From: Kordia sp.
Lineage (GTDB): Bacteria; Bacteroidota; Bacteroidia; Flavobacteriales; Flavobacteriaceae
Direction: 5' to 3'
Length of the DNA stretch: 64,000 bases
Assembly (NCBI RefSeq): GCF_022447245.1
Contig: NZ_JAKVBC010000016.1
Location: 1-64,000, forward strand
In this document: piece by piece, positions 43,779-53,876 of the stretch
How positions within the stretch are numbered: the first letter of the stretch is position 1
Layout: every line of letters begins with the position of its first letter
The notes under the pieces: generated by a model
The model's input: only the letters and a program-made list of their open reading frames with translations
What the model was told of the DNA's origin: nothing
Databases searched by the model: none
Program-made: the position numbers and the translations under genes

Positions 43779-45179
43779 TTATGTGTACGGATTTTTAAAT
43801 TCTGAAATAATATTTTTTACAGACATACGCATTACAACACTAGGAAATAATTTTTTAAATAATAAGTGTTCTTTAAAATTATTTCGCAATGCATTTTTTA
43901 AATGAAATGTTCCTTTACTTTGTTCGCCAAGAATGAAATATATTCCAGCTAATCTGTATTCTATTTTAGAGTTATCTGGATAAAATTCTAAGGCTTGTAA
44001 TAATACATGCGTACTATTGCTATATTCACCTAAAAGTTTTAAAATATCTGCCCAAGCAATCCATGTAGAAAGTTCGTAGTTTCCTAATTCTACAGTTTTT
44101 TGATAGGCAATATCAGCTTCTTCATACAATTGTAAGGCACGATGAATCTCAGCGCTACGCTTCCAATACGCTACATTTTCTGTATCAATATTGATGGCTT
44201 TGTTGATGTAGTATAATGCCTTTTGATAATTGTCTTGTCTAATATAAAAGTCAGTAATAGCTGTCCAACCTTTATCTAATAAAGGATCTTCATGAACCGT
44301 TTTGTAATAAAATTTTACAGCTAAATCCTTGTTGCCCAATTTTTCATGACATTTTCCCATGCGCAAATAGGCAAACGAAGTAGGATCGTCCAATTTGAGC
44401 GTTACTTCATAATTGTGTATTGCTTCGTTGTATTGACCTAATTTTTCCAGTACTTTTCCTTTTTCTAAATAGGCACCAATAAAGCGATCATCAGCAATAA
44501 TAGCAAAATCGAAAGAGGCTAATGCTTCTTGAAATAAATTTTTAGAATAGTATTGCTTTCCTAATTGATGCCAAGCAACTTCTGAATACGGATTTTTATC
44601 TATGTATTCGTTTAAATAACTAATAGCGCCATCAATATCTTCTAAAAATTCAAAACAATAAATGATGTTGTATAAAGAAGAATAATCATCAATATCCAAC
44701 TCTATACATTTCATAAAATGACGTTTTGCTTCTTTAAAATCGTCAATAAAAAGATATTCCATTCCAATCAAAGAGTTTACATCTCCTAGATCATTACTGA
44801 ATTCTAGCGCCATTTTTAAAAGCTCAATAGCTTTATAATGTTCGTCTCTTTTGGAATAAATATTTGCTTTCTGTATATAAATTTCTGCATTAGATGGTTC
44901 TAAAGTGTAGAGTTCATCCAACAATTTTTCAGCTTCATCCAATTTATTTTCAAACACCATCAGTTCAATTCCCATCAATTTTAAATTTACAGAGCTTGGA
45001 TGTTGTTCTAGACCAATCTTGATTGCTTTTTTTGCCAAAGCAACTTTTCCGGCATCCAGATAATGGTGTGTTATATCTTCAAATTCTGCAGAGTCAAAAA
45101 AGAATACGTTGTTTGTTTTTAACATCGATTCAAACCTCGAAAGTGCAAAATTTTGGTCTTCATTAGAGCTAAATAGCAT
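43779..45179 (-). CDS. Tetratricopeptide-repeat protein
   Basis: 466 residues from ATG 45179. About eleven ~34-residue TPR units from residue ~45 to the end (for example SLIGMEYLFIDDFKEAKRHF, QLGKQYYSKNLFQEALASFD, RMGKCHEKLGNKDLAVKFYY). No signal peptide or membrane segment, so a cytoplasmic protein-protein scaffold. Partner unknown. It is part of a block (aminotransferase, OstA) that recurs in Flavobacteriia. Confidence 0.9.
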   Translation of the reverse strand: MLFSSNEDQNFALSRFESMLKTNNVFFFDSAEFEDITHHYLDAGKVALAKKAIKIGLEQHPSSVNLKLMGIELMVFENKLDEAEKLLDELYTLEPSNAEIYIQKANIYSKRDEHYKAIELLKMALEFSNDLGDVNSLIGMEYLFIDDFKEAKRHFMKCIELDIDDYSSLYNIIYCFEFLEDIDGAISYLNEYIDKNPYSEVAWHQLGKQYYSKNLFQEALASFDFAIIADDRFIGAYLEKGKVLEKLGQYNEAIHNYEVTLKLDDPTSFAYLRMGKCHEKLGNKDLAVKFYYKTVHEDPLLDKGWTAITDFYIRQDNYQKALYYINKAINIDTENVAYWKRSAEIHRALQLYEEADIAYQKTVELGNYELSTWIAWADILKLLGEYSNSTHVLLQALEFYPDNSKIEYRLAGIYFILGEQSKGTFHLKNALRNNFKEHLLFKKLFPSVVMRMSVKNIISEFKNPYT

Positions 45180-45367
45180 AGGCAATACGTGCTTTTAGAT
45201 TTCTATTACATTAAATGTAGTCGATGTAAGTGTTGATTTGTTAGCGGTAAGCCAATTGTTTTCAACAAAGTAATCAACAACTACGATTGTTCAATGGTTT
45301 GATTTTTAGTTGATTGTATTAGGAGTTTGTAGGCTGTGTAGGATATTCTAACGTTTAATTTTGTTAT

Positions 45368-46549
45368 TTAGTCTTTAATTTTTCGTAAAACTTTCATAAT
45401 TATTTCACAACCTTCTCTAATTTCTGTTTCAGAAATGGTTAATGGAGGCGTAATTCGAACAGCTTTGGGTTCAAAAAGTAACCAAAATAGAATTAATCCT
45501 TTTTCCAAAGATTCTAAAATGACCTGATTGGCAATGTCGCTACTTTTCATTATGAGAGATAACATTAAGCCTTTTCCGCGAATTTCTTCTATGTAGTCAT
45601 GTTGTAATACTTCTCTAAATATCGCTTCTTTTTGTAGCGTTTCAGCCATTAAATTACTTTCTGTAATTTCCTGTAAGGTAGCTAAACACGCAGCTGCAAT
45701 TACAGGATGTCCACCAAAGGTTGTAATGTGTCCTAACTTCGGCTGATCGTTCAATGAGTCCATGAGTTTTGCAGAAGCAGTAAAAGCTCCAACAGGCATT
45801 CCGCCGCCCATTCCTTTTCCCATCACTACAATGTCTGGAACTACATCATAGTTTTCAAAACCAAATAAGGTTCCAGTTCTACCAAATCCAGGTTGAATTT
45901 CATCCAAAATCAATACCGCACCAACTGCTTCGCAACGTTGTTTTACTTTTTTTAGATAATTGTTTTTGGGTTCAATAAATCCTGCGCCACCTTGAATGGT
46001 TTCTAAAATAACTCCGGCAGTTTTTGTATTGATTTTTTCTAAATCAGCTTCGTTGTTGAATTCGATAAAGTGTACATCTGGCAATAACGGTCTAAATGCA
46101 CTTTTACGTTCTTCAAATCCCATCACACTCATAGCACCTTGGGTATTTCCATGATACGCATGTTTTGCTGCAATCAGTTCTGAACGTCCTGTGAAACGTT
46201 TGGCTAGCTTCATAGCGCCTTCAATAGCTTCGGTTCCAGAATTGGTTAAATATGTTTTTTCAAGTGGATCAGGTAAATGAGCTGCTAATAATTTCGTGAG
46301 CTCTACGGGTGATTTTTGCACATATTCTCCATACACCATTACATGCAAATATTGATCTAACTGATCTTTGATTGCATTGACAACTCTTGGATGTTTATGA
46401 CCCAAACTACATGCAGAAACACCAGCTACAAAGTCTAAATATTTCTTTTGATTGGTGTCGTAAATATAGCTTCCATCCGCATGCGATATTTCCATCGCCA
46501 ACGGATGTGGTGTTGTTTGTGCTTGGTATGTGAAAAAATCTTCTTTCAT
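45368..46549 (-). CDS. Class III aminotransferase (PLP-dependent)
   Basis: 393 residues. PLP-binding lysine in VVMGKGMGGGMPVGAF near 242, the D-E-x-x-x-G-F-G-R-T-G motif (LDEIQPGFGRTGTL), TNSGTEAIEGAMKLA and VILETIQGGAGF. Fits the acetylornithine/ornithine/4-aminobutyrate aminotransferase fold; the exact substrate is not readable. A -7 box is at 46580-46587. Confidence 0.9.
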   Translation of the reverse strand: MKEDFFTYQAQTTPHPLAMEISHADGSYIYDTNQKKYLDFVAGVSACSLGHKHPRVVNAIKDQLDQYLHVMVYGEYVQKSPVELTKLLAAHLPDPLEKTYLTNSGTEAIEGAMKLAKRFTGRSELIAAKHAYHGNTQGAMSVMGFEERKSAFRPLLPDVHFIEFNNEADLEKINTKTAGVILETIQGGAGFIEPKNNYLKKVKQRCEAVGAVLILDEIQPGFGRTGTLFGFENYDVVPDIVVMGKGMGGGMPVGAFTASAKLMDSLNDQPKLGHITTFGGHPVIAAACLATLQEITESNLMAETLQKEAIFREVLQHDYIEEIRGKGLMLSLIMKSSDIANQVILESLEKGLILFWLLFEPKAVRITPPLTISETEIREGCEIIMKVLRKIKD

Positions 46550-46579
46550 CAGTTAAAATCTCCTTCAAAATCCTGTCGG

Positions 46580-46587
46580 CAAAGATA
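46580..46587 (-). promoter_or_regulatory. -7 promoter box for the aminotransferase gene
   Basis: Reads TATCTTTG on the minus strand, 31 bp before the start codon. Confidence 0.5.
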
Positions 46588-46647
46588 CGAAGTTAATTGC
46601 GGTAAATGAATATGTTTTATTGTTGGATTTTTGTCTTTAGAGTTTTT

Positions 46648-47066
46648 TTATTTAGCAATCTTACTTGATTTTCTATGTACTCTAAAAGTTTCGTATATGT
46701 TGAAAATAAACACCATTGTATGTATTGCTTGTAAAATTATGATGGTTTTTATAATCAAAAGAATATATAGATCCATAAAAGAATAATCCACATGCTGATA
46801 AAAGATGTATGATTGAATACCGTAAACTTATCTTCACAGTTTTGAGCGTATAAATATAGAGGTAGCTAAGTAAACTCAAAAAAACAATTGTGAAAATATG
46901 AAAAAGATAAGCTACTTCAGAACCTGTAAAGACAAATGAATTATTTGTTCCAACGATTTGAGATGTTAGTTTGCCTTGTAACAGAGAGACTGTGATTCCT
47001 GCGGCAAAAATAAACAAATCTATATTAAAGAGAATACTTTTTGTCTTTTATGATCTTTTTTGTCAT
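46648..47066 (-). pseudogene. Small membrane protein gene, possibly frameshifted twice
   Basis: The middle (46682-47017) is an open frame of 111 codons with three hydrophobic segments (for example AYLFHIFTIVFLSLLSYLYI). It lacks an ATG; the only upstream ATG, 47066 (MTKKIIKDKK), is in another frame, one base off near 47035. At the 3' end, moving one base near 46757 gives a hydrophobic continuation (IIKTIIILQAIHTMVFIFN) to a stop at 46648-46650. It may be a decayed membrane gene, or a short gene with a TTG start. No family recognised. Confidence 0.35.
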
Positions 47067-47167
47067 TTAACAATGTTTATAATTGTTAGTCAACGGCAAA
47101 AAATATTTTTTACATAAGTGATAAAGAATTGAACTATGATGGGATCAGAAATAATACTAGCTACAAA

Positions 47168-48907
47168 TTATTCTTCTTCTTTCACAAGATTCTTTTTCTT
47201 CTTTTTTGAAGCTGTTGGTTGTGCTGCCATTTTTTTCTTCTTTTCAGCTAATTTCTTTTTCTTATCGTTTGGCAATGCTTTTATGGTAGATTTAAAAATT
47301 TCCTCGTCAGGGTCTTGTTCTTCTTGTGGATCTATCGGATTGTCTAAGCCGCGAATGACTGGCAATACAAGATTGTTATCGTCTTCGTCAAAAATATCAT
47401 CTTTGGAATACATGCGTTCATTTCCACGCCAAATAAAACCACGTAGTTTTCGTGCATTCTTTGGTAAATCAGCATCGGGATAAATGACACCATCAGGTCG
47501 CGTAAAGAAAGTAATATCTTCTATTTGATTATTGTTTAAAGTAAGATTGATGGCACTACAGATGGTTTTGTTAATTCCTATAAATTCATTACTGTCGTTA
47601 TACATAAAATAAACGACTTCTGTGTTTTTGATCACATCTACTTCATACAATTTGTTGTCTTTAAACTTACCGTATAAATTTTGACCTTTTACCTGATTGT
47701 AATTGTTTTCACCGAGTGTGTCTTTTTGAACAATGAAAGCATTATTAATCACTTTTAAAGAGTCTAGTTTTTCCGTTTTTACATTTGAAATTAAGAAAAT
47801 AGTATCTCCAGTCATTTGACTATCACCATTCCACATTACTGGACGACGTAAGAGTTTTGTAACTCCCGATTTATTATCAGCAAACAATGAATCACATTTT
47901 CCGCTCATGTCTGTTTTGAAAAACTTCACATTATCATAGGCGCGAATGACTCTGTTTTGCTCAGGTCCAGTCACAACTAAGCGATCTCCGTGAATATACA
48001 TTGAGTCTTGTTCCACCAAACTAATAGCTACAGCACGTTTGGTAATAAAAGCAGAATCTTTCGCTTTATATACTTCACCATAATGACCTTTTAGAATCAT
48101 ATTATTGATGGTGTCGGTAATTTTAATATTGTTGGTTGCAGAAGCAAAATTGGTGTTTTTTTCAAAATACAAACTGTCTCCATTAATGATTCTGTTGTCG
48201 TAATCAATGCGTGATTCTTTGACAAAATAGCCTCTTTCGGCAAGTGTATTGTAAAATCCACGTTTACAAAATATCGTATATTCTTTCCCTTTGATGGTAG
48301 ATGGTCCATACATATATGCATGTTTGGAATCGGTGTAATAATCAAGTTGTGAAGAATTTACAGTATATTCTGGATTGTCAATTTGTACATCTTTTAGGAA
48401 CTGATATTTATTCTTTTGCATAAAATAACGTCCTTCGATACTTGTTAGTGTAGAAGCACTATCTTTTACAATTCCTTTTGTATTAAAATACGCTTCTTGT
48501 TTATTTCTGTCAAAATACAACGTATCTGTAGTTAAGGTCATGTCAGGATTTTGCAAACGAACACTTCTTTTAGAAACGGCTAACTTTTCATTCCCATCAT
48601 ATTCAATATATTCACTTGACATCTCTAAAGAGTCACCTTGTTGAATAAAGACATTTCCATAGGCTTTTACCCAATTTCGATCTTGAAATAAAACCGCTCT
48701 ATCACACCACATATCCATTCCTTCATGCTCAAATCGTACTTGACCTGTTTCGGTTTTAGAAAATATTTTTGCACCAGGGAATTTTTCTTCGTTCACATTC
48801 AAATTTCCTCCATATACGATTTTGATGATCGTTTTTTCACCAGTAGCTTTCTTATTTTGAGAAAACGCGATTTGTGCTAAAAAAAGTAAGACGAATAATT
48901 TCTTCAT
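47168..48907 (-). CDS. OstA-like (LptA/LptD N-terminal family) periplasmic protein
   Basis: 579 residues. Signal peptide KKLFVLLFLAQIAFSQ, then OstA/LptA-like beta-jellyroll repeats (residues ~35-200: MWCDRAVLFQDRNWVKAYGNV, LEMSSEYIEYDG) and a long middle region with further strands. The C-terminus is strongly charged, acidic then Lys-rich (KKKKLAEKKKKMA). Likely takes part in LPS transport across the periplasm. In Flavobacteriia it is commonly next to the class III aminotransferase, as here. Confidence 0.87.
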   Translation of the reverse strand: MKKLFVLLFLAQIAFSQNKKATGEKTIIKIVYGGNLNVNEEKFPGAKIFSKTETGQVRFEHEGMDMWCDRAVLFQDRNWVKAYGNVFIQQGDSLEMSSEYIEYDGNEKLAVSKRSVRLQNPDMTLTTDTLYFDRNKQEAYFNTKGIVKDSASTLTSIEGRYFMQKNKYQFLKDVQIDNPEYTVNSSQLDYYTDSKHAYMYGPSTIKGKEYTIFCKRGFYNTLAERGYFVKESRIDYDNRIINGDSLYFEKNTNFASATNNIKITDTINNMILKGHYGEVYKAKDSAFITKRAVAISLVEQDSMYIHGDRLVVTGPEQNRVIRAYDNVKFFKTDMSGKCDSLFADNKSGVTKLLRRPVMWNGDSQMTGDTIFLISNVKTEKLDSLKVINNAFIVQKDTLGENNYNQVKGQNLYGKFKDNKLYEVDVIKNTEVVYFMYNDSNEFIGINKTICSAINLTLNNNQIEDITFFTRPDGVIYPDADLPKNARKLRGFIWRGNERMYSKDDIFDEDDNNLVLPVIRGLDNPIDPQEEQDPDEEIFKSTIKALPNDKKKKLAEKKKKMAAQPTASKKKKKNLVKEEE

Positions 48908-49183
48908 AAAAGCAATCCAAAGTTGTAATTATACAAACATCTTTTAGTAGATGTAAACAAGATACAACTGTTAAAAATTCGCTCAAAAATAAACTTTTTT
49001 ACGAGCAAAATTCAAAAATTGTGAATTTTTAACTTCCAATACTTCAGATTCCTGCAAAGCCAGTTGTTCACAAAGATTCAAGCCGAAAACCTCACAATTT
49101 AATGTTAAAATTCAGTACGTTACACACTAAAGTGTAAGATTATCCTATATATTTAACATAATTAAATAATCAAAACACTAATC

Positions 49184-52033
49184 ATGAAAAAATATATTTA
49201 TTTTCTAGGATGTGCGTTGTTATTAGGGACAAGTGGTTTGCAAGAGGCTATAGCACAATCGCAACAAAGCGTTCCTAGTACTTCACATATGCAGGAAATG
49301 TTGACCAATATTCCTACAAATCCAAATGTGAAAATTGGGAAGTTATCTAATGGACTTACCTACTATATTCAAAACAATGGAAAGCCAGAAAACAAAGTAG
49401 AATTGCGTTTAGTTGTAAATGCAGGTTCTATCTTAGAAGACGAAGATCAATTGGGATTGGCGCATTTTATGGAGCACATGAACTTCAATGGAACGAAAAA
49501 CTTTAAAAAGAATGAGCTTGTAGATTACTTACAAAGTATTGGAGTGAAGTTTGGAGCACATTTAAATGCATATACAAGTTTTGATGAAACGGTATATATA
49601 TTACCTATTCCAAGTGACGATCCTCAAAAACTAGAAAAAGGATTTCAAATCATTGAAGATTGGGCACACAATGCTTTGTTAACGGATGAGGAAATTGATA
49701 ATGAAAGAGGTGTGGTTTTAGAAGAATATCGTTTAGGGAAAGGTGCTAATGAACGTATGTTACAGAAGTATTTGCCTAAAATTATGTACGGTTCAAAATA
49801 TGCGAAACGTTTGCCTATTGGTAAAAAAGAAATCATAGAAAACTTTAAGTATGAAAGCTTACGCCGCTTTTATAAAGATTGGTATCGCCCAGATTTAATG
49901 GCGGTAATTGCGGTTGGAGATGTTGATGTTAAAGTATTGGAAGAAAAAATAAAATCGCACTTCGGAAAAATTCCTGCAGCTGTAAATCCAAAACCTAGAG
50001 TAACATTTGATGTAAAGAATCATGATGAAACTTTAATTGCGATTGAAACGGATAAAGAAGCTTCTTTTACACAAGTTCAAGTATTATTTAAAGATTTAGG
50101 CGTTCCTGGAAAAGTAAAAACTACGGATGATTATAGAAAGCAAATCGTTCAGAATTTATTTTCACAAATGATCAATAACCGTTTGAGCGAATTGACAGAA
50201 TCTGAAAATCCTCCTTTTGTTTTTGGTTCAAGCTATCATGGTGGAACTTGGGCAAGAACCAAAGAAGCATATCAATCTACAGCAATGACAGCTGCCGATG
50301 GACAGTTAACTGCATTGTCAGCCTTATTAGAAGAAAATGAACGTATTCTTAAATTCGGATTTGGAAAAGGAGAATTTGAGAGAGCTAAGAAGAGTTTAAT
50401 GGCTAATCTTGAAAAAGCTTACAAAGACAGAGATAAAAGAGAATCTGCGCGTATTGCTGGTCAGTATGTGAGTAACTTTTTGTCACAAACCCCAATTCCG
50501 GGAATGGAATGGACATTTAATTTCTTCAAAGAGCAATTGCCAACAATTAAGTTAGAAGAAATTAACAAAGTCATCAATCAGTACTTAAGAGATACAAACA
50601 CCGTAATTGTATTAACTGGACCTGAAAAAGAAGATGCACCAAAAATTACAGAAGCGCAAGTCTTGGAAATTTTAAAGTCTGTAAAGACGAAAGATATAAA
50701 GCCTTATGAAGACAAAGCTGTCGGAAATAGTTTAATTTCTGATTTGCCAGATCCAGGAAAAGTAATTAATAAAAGTACCAATCCAGCAATCGGGGTAACA
50801 ACAATGACTTTGAGTAATGGTGCTAGAGTTGTATGTAAGAAAACAGACTTTAAAAATGATGAAATTTTATTTTCTGCTTATAGCTTAGGAGGAACCTCGT
50901 TATTTAGCGATGAAGAATACAAAGCAATAGGTTTTGCTAGTGGTGGCTTGTCAGAAGCAGGAGTAAATGGATTTTCAAAAGTGGACCTTCGAAAAATGAT
51001 GTCAGGAAAAATGGCCAGAGTCAATCCGTATATTGGTGCATACAGAGAAGGTTTCAGAGGTTCCACAACTCCAAAAGATTTGGAGACACTTTTCCAAATG
51101 ACACATTTATATTTTACAAAATTAAATAAGGATGAAAAGGCATATCAATCCTATCTAAAAAAACAGAAAGGATTCTTAACTAACATCATGAAAAGTCCAC
51201 AGTTCTACTTTCAATTTGAAATGGGGAAATTCATGAATGAAAAAAATCCAAGGTATCAAGGATTTCCAACACCTGAAACGATGGATGCGAGCGATTACAA
51301 TTTAGCGTATGAAAAGTACCTAGAACGCTTTGCCGATGCAGGAGATTTTAATTTTTATTTTGTTGGAAATGTAGACGAACAAAAACTTCAAGCCTTTGCT
51401 GAAAAGTATTTGGCATGTTTGCCAGGGAAGAATTCTAACGAAAAACCAAAATACTCATCTTTCAGACCTTTAACAGGAAAGCATACAAAAATTATTGAAA
51501 AAGGAAAAGATCCTAAAAGTTCCGTGCAGATTATCTTTAACGGAGAAGCAGAATACAATAGTAAAGATGCAAAAGCAATGCAGTTTTTAGGAGAAATATT
51601 AAGTATCAAACTCATTGAGAAATTGCGTGAAGAAGAAGGTGGAGTGTATGGAGCAAGTGCTTCTGGTAGTATGCGTTCGCACCCTTATGGATGGTTTAAC
51701 ATGCGAATCTCTTTCCCATGTGGGCCAGAAAATGTAGATAAATTGAAAGATGCTGCGTTGGCAGAATTACAATCAATAATTGACAATGGTCCAACGGATA
51801 AAGATGTAAGCAAAGTAAAAGAAACTGCTTTACTTGAAAACAAAGAGCAAGTAAAGAAAAATAGATTCTGGTTGCGTTACTTAGATAATACTGATTATAT
51901 CAAAAGAGATCCGAATAGAATTCTAAAATTTGAAGAATCTGTAAATGAAGTTACTGCAGATGATATTCAAAATATTGCAAAAAAATATTTAACTAAAGGC
52001 TATATTTTAGGGATCCATAATCCTGAAAAATAA
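49184..52033 (+). CDS. M16 family (insulinase/pitrilysin-type) peptidase
   Basis: 949 residues with a signal peptide. The inverted zinc motif H-x-x-E-H is HFMEHMNFNGTKN near residue 97, with the distant Glu ligand in GVVLEEYRLGKGANER near 178. Two M16 halves are present; the second begins near 535 (VTTMTLSNGARVVCKKTD) and lacks the catalytic motif, as usual. Periplasmic or outer-membrane-facing peptidase. It ends in a terminator at 52050-52082. Confidence 0.93.
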   Translation: MKKYIYFLGCALLLGTSGLQEAIAQSQQSVPSTSHMQEMLTNIPTNPNVKIGKLSNGLTYYIQNNGKPENKVELRLVVNAGSILEDEDQLGLAHFMEHMNFNGTKNFKKNELVDYLQSIGVKFGAHLNAYTSFDETVYILPIPSDDPQKLEKGFQIIEDWAHNALLTDEEIDNERGVVLEEYRLGKGANERMLQKYLPKIMYGSKYAKRLPIGKKEIIENFKYESLRRFYKDWYRPDLMAVIAVGDVDVKVLEEKIKSHFGKIPAAVNPKPRVTFDVKNHDETLIAIETDKEASFTQVQVLFKDLGVPGKVKTTDDYRKQIVQNLFSQMINNRLSELTESENPPFVFGSSYHGGTWARTKEAYQSTAMTAADGQLTALSALLEENERILKFGFGKGEFERAKKSLMANLEKAYKDRDKRESARIAGQYVSNFLSQTPIPGMEWTFNFFKEQLPTIKLEEINKVINQYLRDTNTVIVLTGPEKEDAPKITEAQVLEILKSVKTKDIKPYEDKAVGNSLISDLPDPGKVINKSTNPAIGVTTMTLSNGARVVCKKTDFKNDEILFSAYSLGGTSLFSDEEYKAIGFASGGLSEAGVNGFSKVDLRKMMSGKMARVNPYIGAYREGFRGSTTPKDLETLFQMTHLYFTKLNKDEKAYQSYLKKQKGFLTNIMKSPQFYFQFEMGKFMNEKNPRYQGFPTPETMDASDYNLAYEKYLERFADAGDFNFYFVGNVDEQKLQAFAEKYLACLPGKNSNEKPKYSSFRPLTGKHTKIIEKGKDPKSSVQIIFNGEAEYNSKDAKAMQFLGEILSIKLIEKLREEEGGVYGASASGSMRSHPYGWFNMRISFPCGPENVDKLKDAALAELQSIIDNGPTDKDVSKVKETALLENKEQVKKNRFWLRYLDNTDYIKRDPNRILKFEESVNEVTADDIQNIAKKYLTKGYILGIHNPEK

Positions 52034-52049
52034 TGTCATAGAACATGGT

Positions 52050-52082
52050 AAAACCGCTTAGATTTTTCTGAGCGGTTTTTTT
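52050..52082 (+). terminator. Terminator after the M16 peptidase gene
   Basis: Stem AAAACCGCT / AGCGGTTTTT around a 12-15 nt loop, followed by a T run. Confidence 0.85.
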
Positions 52083-52194
52083 ATGCTCAATTTTAATTGA
52101 GATTTAACGAAACATTATCACGTTTGTTAATAATTTTCATTTCATTAACTCAATAATAATTGTATTTTTATCGCTTAAAATCCTCAAACTAACC

Positions 52195-52965
52195 ATGGGC
52201 AAAATAATTGCTATAGCAAATCAAAAAGGAGGCGTAGGAAAAACAACGACTTCCGTAAATTTAGCGGCATCTTTAGGTGTGCTAGAAAAGAAAGTATTAT
52301 TGATAGATGCTGATCCGCAGGCAAACGCAACTTCTGGGTTGGGTATTGATGTGGAAAGCGTTGAAAAAGGTACATATCAGTTGCTTGAACATACTGTAGA
52401 TGCAGCAGATGTAGTGATGGAAACAAGCTCGCCAAATCTGAGCATTATTCCAGCACATATTGATTTGGTAGCTATTGAAATTGAATTAGTAGACAAAGAC
52501 AGACGTGAATATATGTTGCGTAAAGCAATTGAATCTATCAAAGATCAGTACGATTATATTTTGATTGATTGTGCACCGTCTTTAGGATTACTAACACTAA
52601 ATGCTTTAACAGCAGCAGATGCAGTAATGATACCAATACAATGTGAGTACTTTGCGTTAGAAGGTTTAGGAAAGCTATTAAACACGATTAAAAGTGTTCA
52701 AAAAATACACAATCCTGCATTAGATATTGAAGGATTATTGCTTACAATGTATGATTCTCGCTTGCGACTATCTAACCAAGTTGTAGAAGAAGTACAAAAG
52801 CATTTCAATGATATGGTATTTACAACCATTATACAGCGAAACGTACGATTGAGTGAAGCGCCAAGTTATGGAGAAAGCATTATTAATTATGATGCGAGTA
52901 GTAAAGGAGCTACCAATTATTTAAACTTAGCGCACGAAGTGATTAAGAAAAACAGTGGTAAATAA
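52195..52965 (+). CDS. parA: Chromosome partitioning ATPase ParA (Soj)
   Basis: 256 residues. Deviant Walker A KGGVGKTTT near residues 11-19, Walker A' LLIDADPQANAT near 36, and Walker B LIDCAPSLG near 124. Drives chromosome origin segregation with ParB. Followed by parB after five bases. Confidence 0.96.
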   Translation: MGKIIAIANQKGGVGKTTTSVNLAASLGVLEKKVLLIDADPQANATSGLGIDVESVEKGTYQLLEHTVDAADVVMETSSPNLSIIPAHIDLVAIEIELVDKDRREYMLRKAIESIKDQYDYILIDCAPSLGLLTLNALTAADAVMIPIQCEYFALEGLGKLLNTIKSVQKIHNPALDIEGLLLTMYDSRLRLSNQVVEEVQKHFNDMVFTTIIQRNVRLSEAPSYGESIINYDASSKGATNYLNLAHEVIKKNSGK

Positions 52966-52970
52966 GATTT

Positions 52971-53876
52971 ATGGCGAAGGCAACAAAAAAACAAGCATTA
53001 GGAAGAGGATTATCAGCATTATTAAAAGATCCTGAAAATGATATTACTTCAGTTTCAGACAAAAATGCAGATAAAGTTGTTGGTAATATTGTAGAATTAG
53101 CATTGGAAACGATTGAAGTCAATCCGTTTCAACCACGAACTTATTTCAATGAAGAAGCGCTTCGTGAATTGGCATCTTCTATCCAAGAATTAGGTGTAAT
53201 TCAGCCTATTACAGTTCGTAAACTAGGTTTTGAAAAATACCAATTAGTTTCAGGAGAACGTCGTTTTAGAGCGTCGAAGCTAATCGGATTGGAAGCCATT
53301 CCTGCGTATGTGCGTATTGCCAACGATCAGGAATCACTAGAAATGGCCTTGGTTGAAAATATTCAACGTGCCGATTTAGACCCAATAGAAATTGCACTTT
53401 CATACCAACGACTGATTGACGAAATTAGCTTGACGCAAGAGCAAATGAGTCAACGTGTCGGAAAAAAACGTTCTACCATAGCAAACTATTTACGTTTACT
53501 AAAATTAGATCCAATCATTCAAACAGGAATGCGCGATGGTTTCCTAAGTATGGGACACGGACGTGCTTTGGTCAATATAGAAAATACCAACGATCAATTA
53601 GAAATTTATGAAACAATCGTTTCCAAGTCACTTTCTGTGCGCGATACAGAAGCCTTGGTGAAAAATTACAAGAAAGATAAAACGATTGATGCTCCAGAAA
53701 CTGAAAAAGAAGAAATTCCAAAATTTGTCAAAAAAGGAATTCGCGACTTTTCAGAGTATTTTGGACAAAATGTTGATGTGAAAGTAGGGAAAAATGGAAA
53801 AGGAAAAATCACCATTCCATTCAATTCAGAAGCCGACTTTACACGAATTAAAAAATTACTCAAAGGTGGGAAATAA
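52971..53876 (+). CDS. parB: Chromosome partitioning protein ParB
   Basis: 301 residues. CTP-binding ParB/Srx domain with NPFQPRTYF, GERRFRASKL near residue 96 and ENIQRADLDPIE; HTH motif EQMSQRVGKKRSTIANYLRLL near 159. Binds parS sites and loads ParA and SMC. Its 3' end overlaps the DUF5683 gene. Confidence 0.95.
   Translation: MAKATKKQALGRGLSALLKDPENDITSVSDKNADKVVGNIVELALETIEVNPFQPRTYFNEEALRELASSIQELGVIQPITVRKLGFEKYQLVSGERRFRASKLIGLEAIPAYVRIANDQESLEMALVENIQRADLDPIEIALSYQRLIDEISLTQEQMSQRVGKKRSTIANYLRLLKLDPIIQTGMRDGFLSMGHGRALVNIENTNDQLEIYETIVSKSLSVRDTEALVKNYKKDKTIDAPETEKEEIPKFVKKGIRDFSEYFGQNVDVKVGKNGKGKITIPFNSEADFTRIKKLLKGGK

Noticed and set aside
52195-53876. Plasmid origin, because parA and parB are adjacent
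   Set aside because: The genes are chromosomal-type Soj/Spo0J in a housekeeping block with dapB and lepB; no parS or replication gene was seen.
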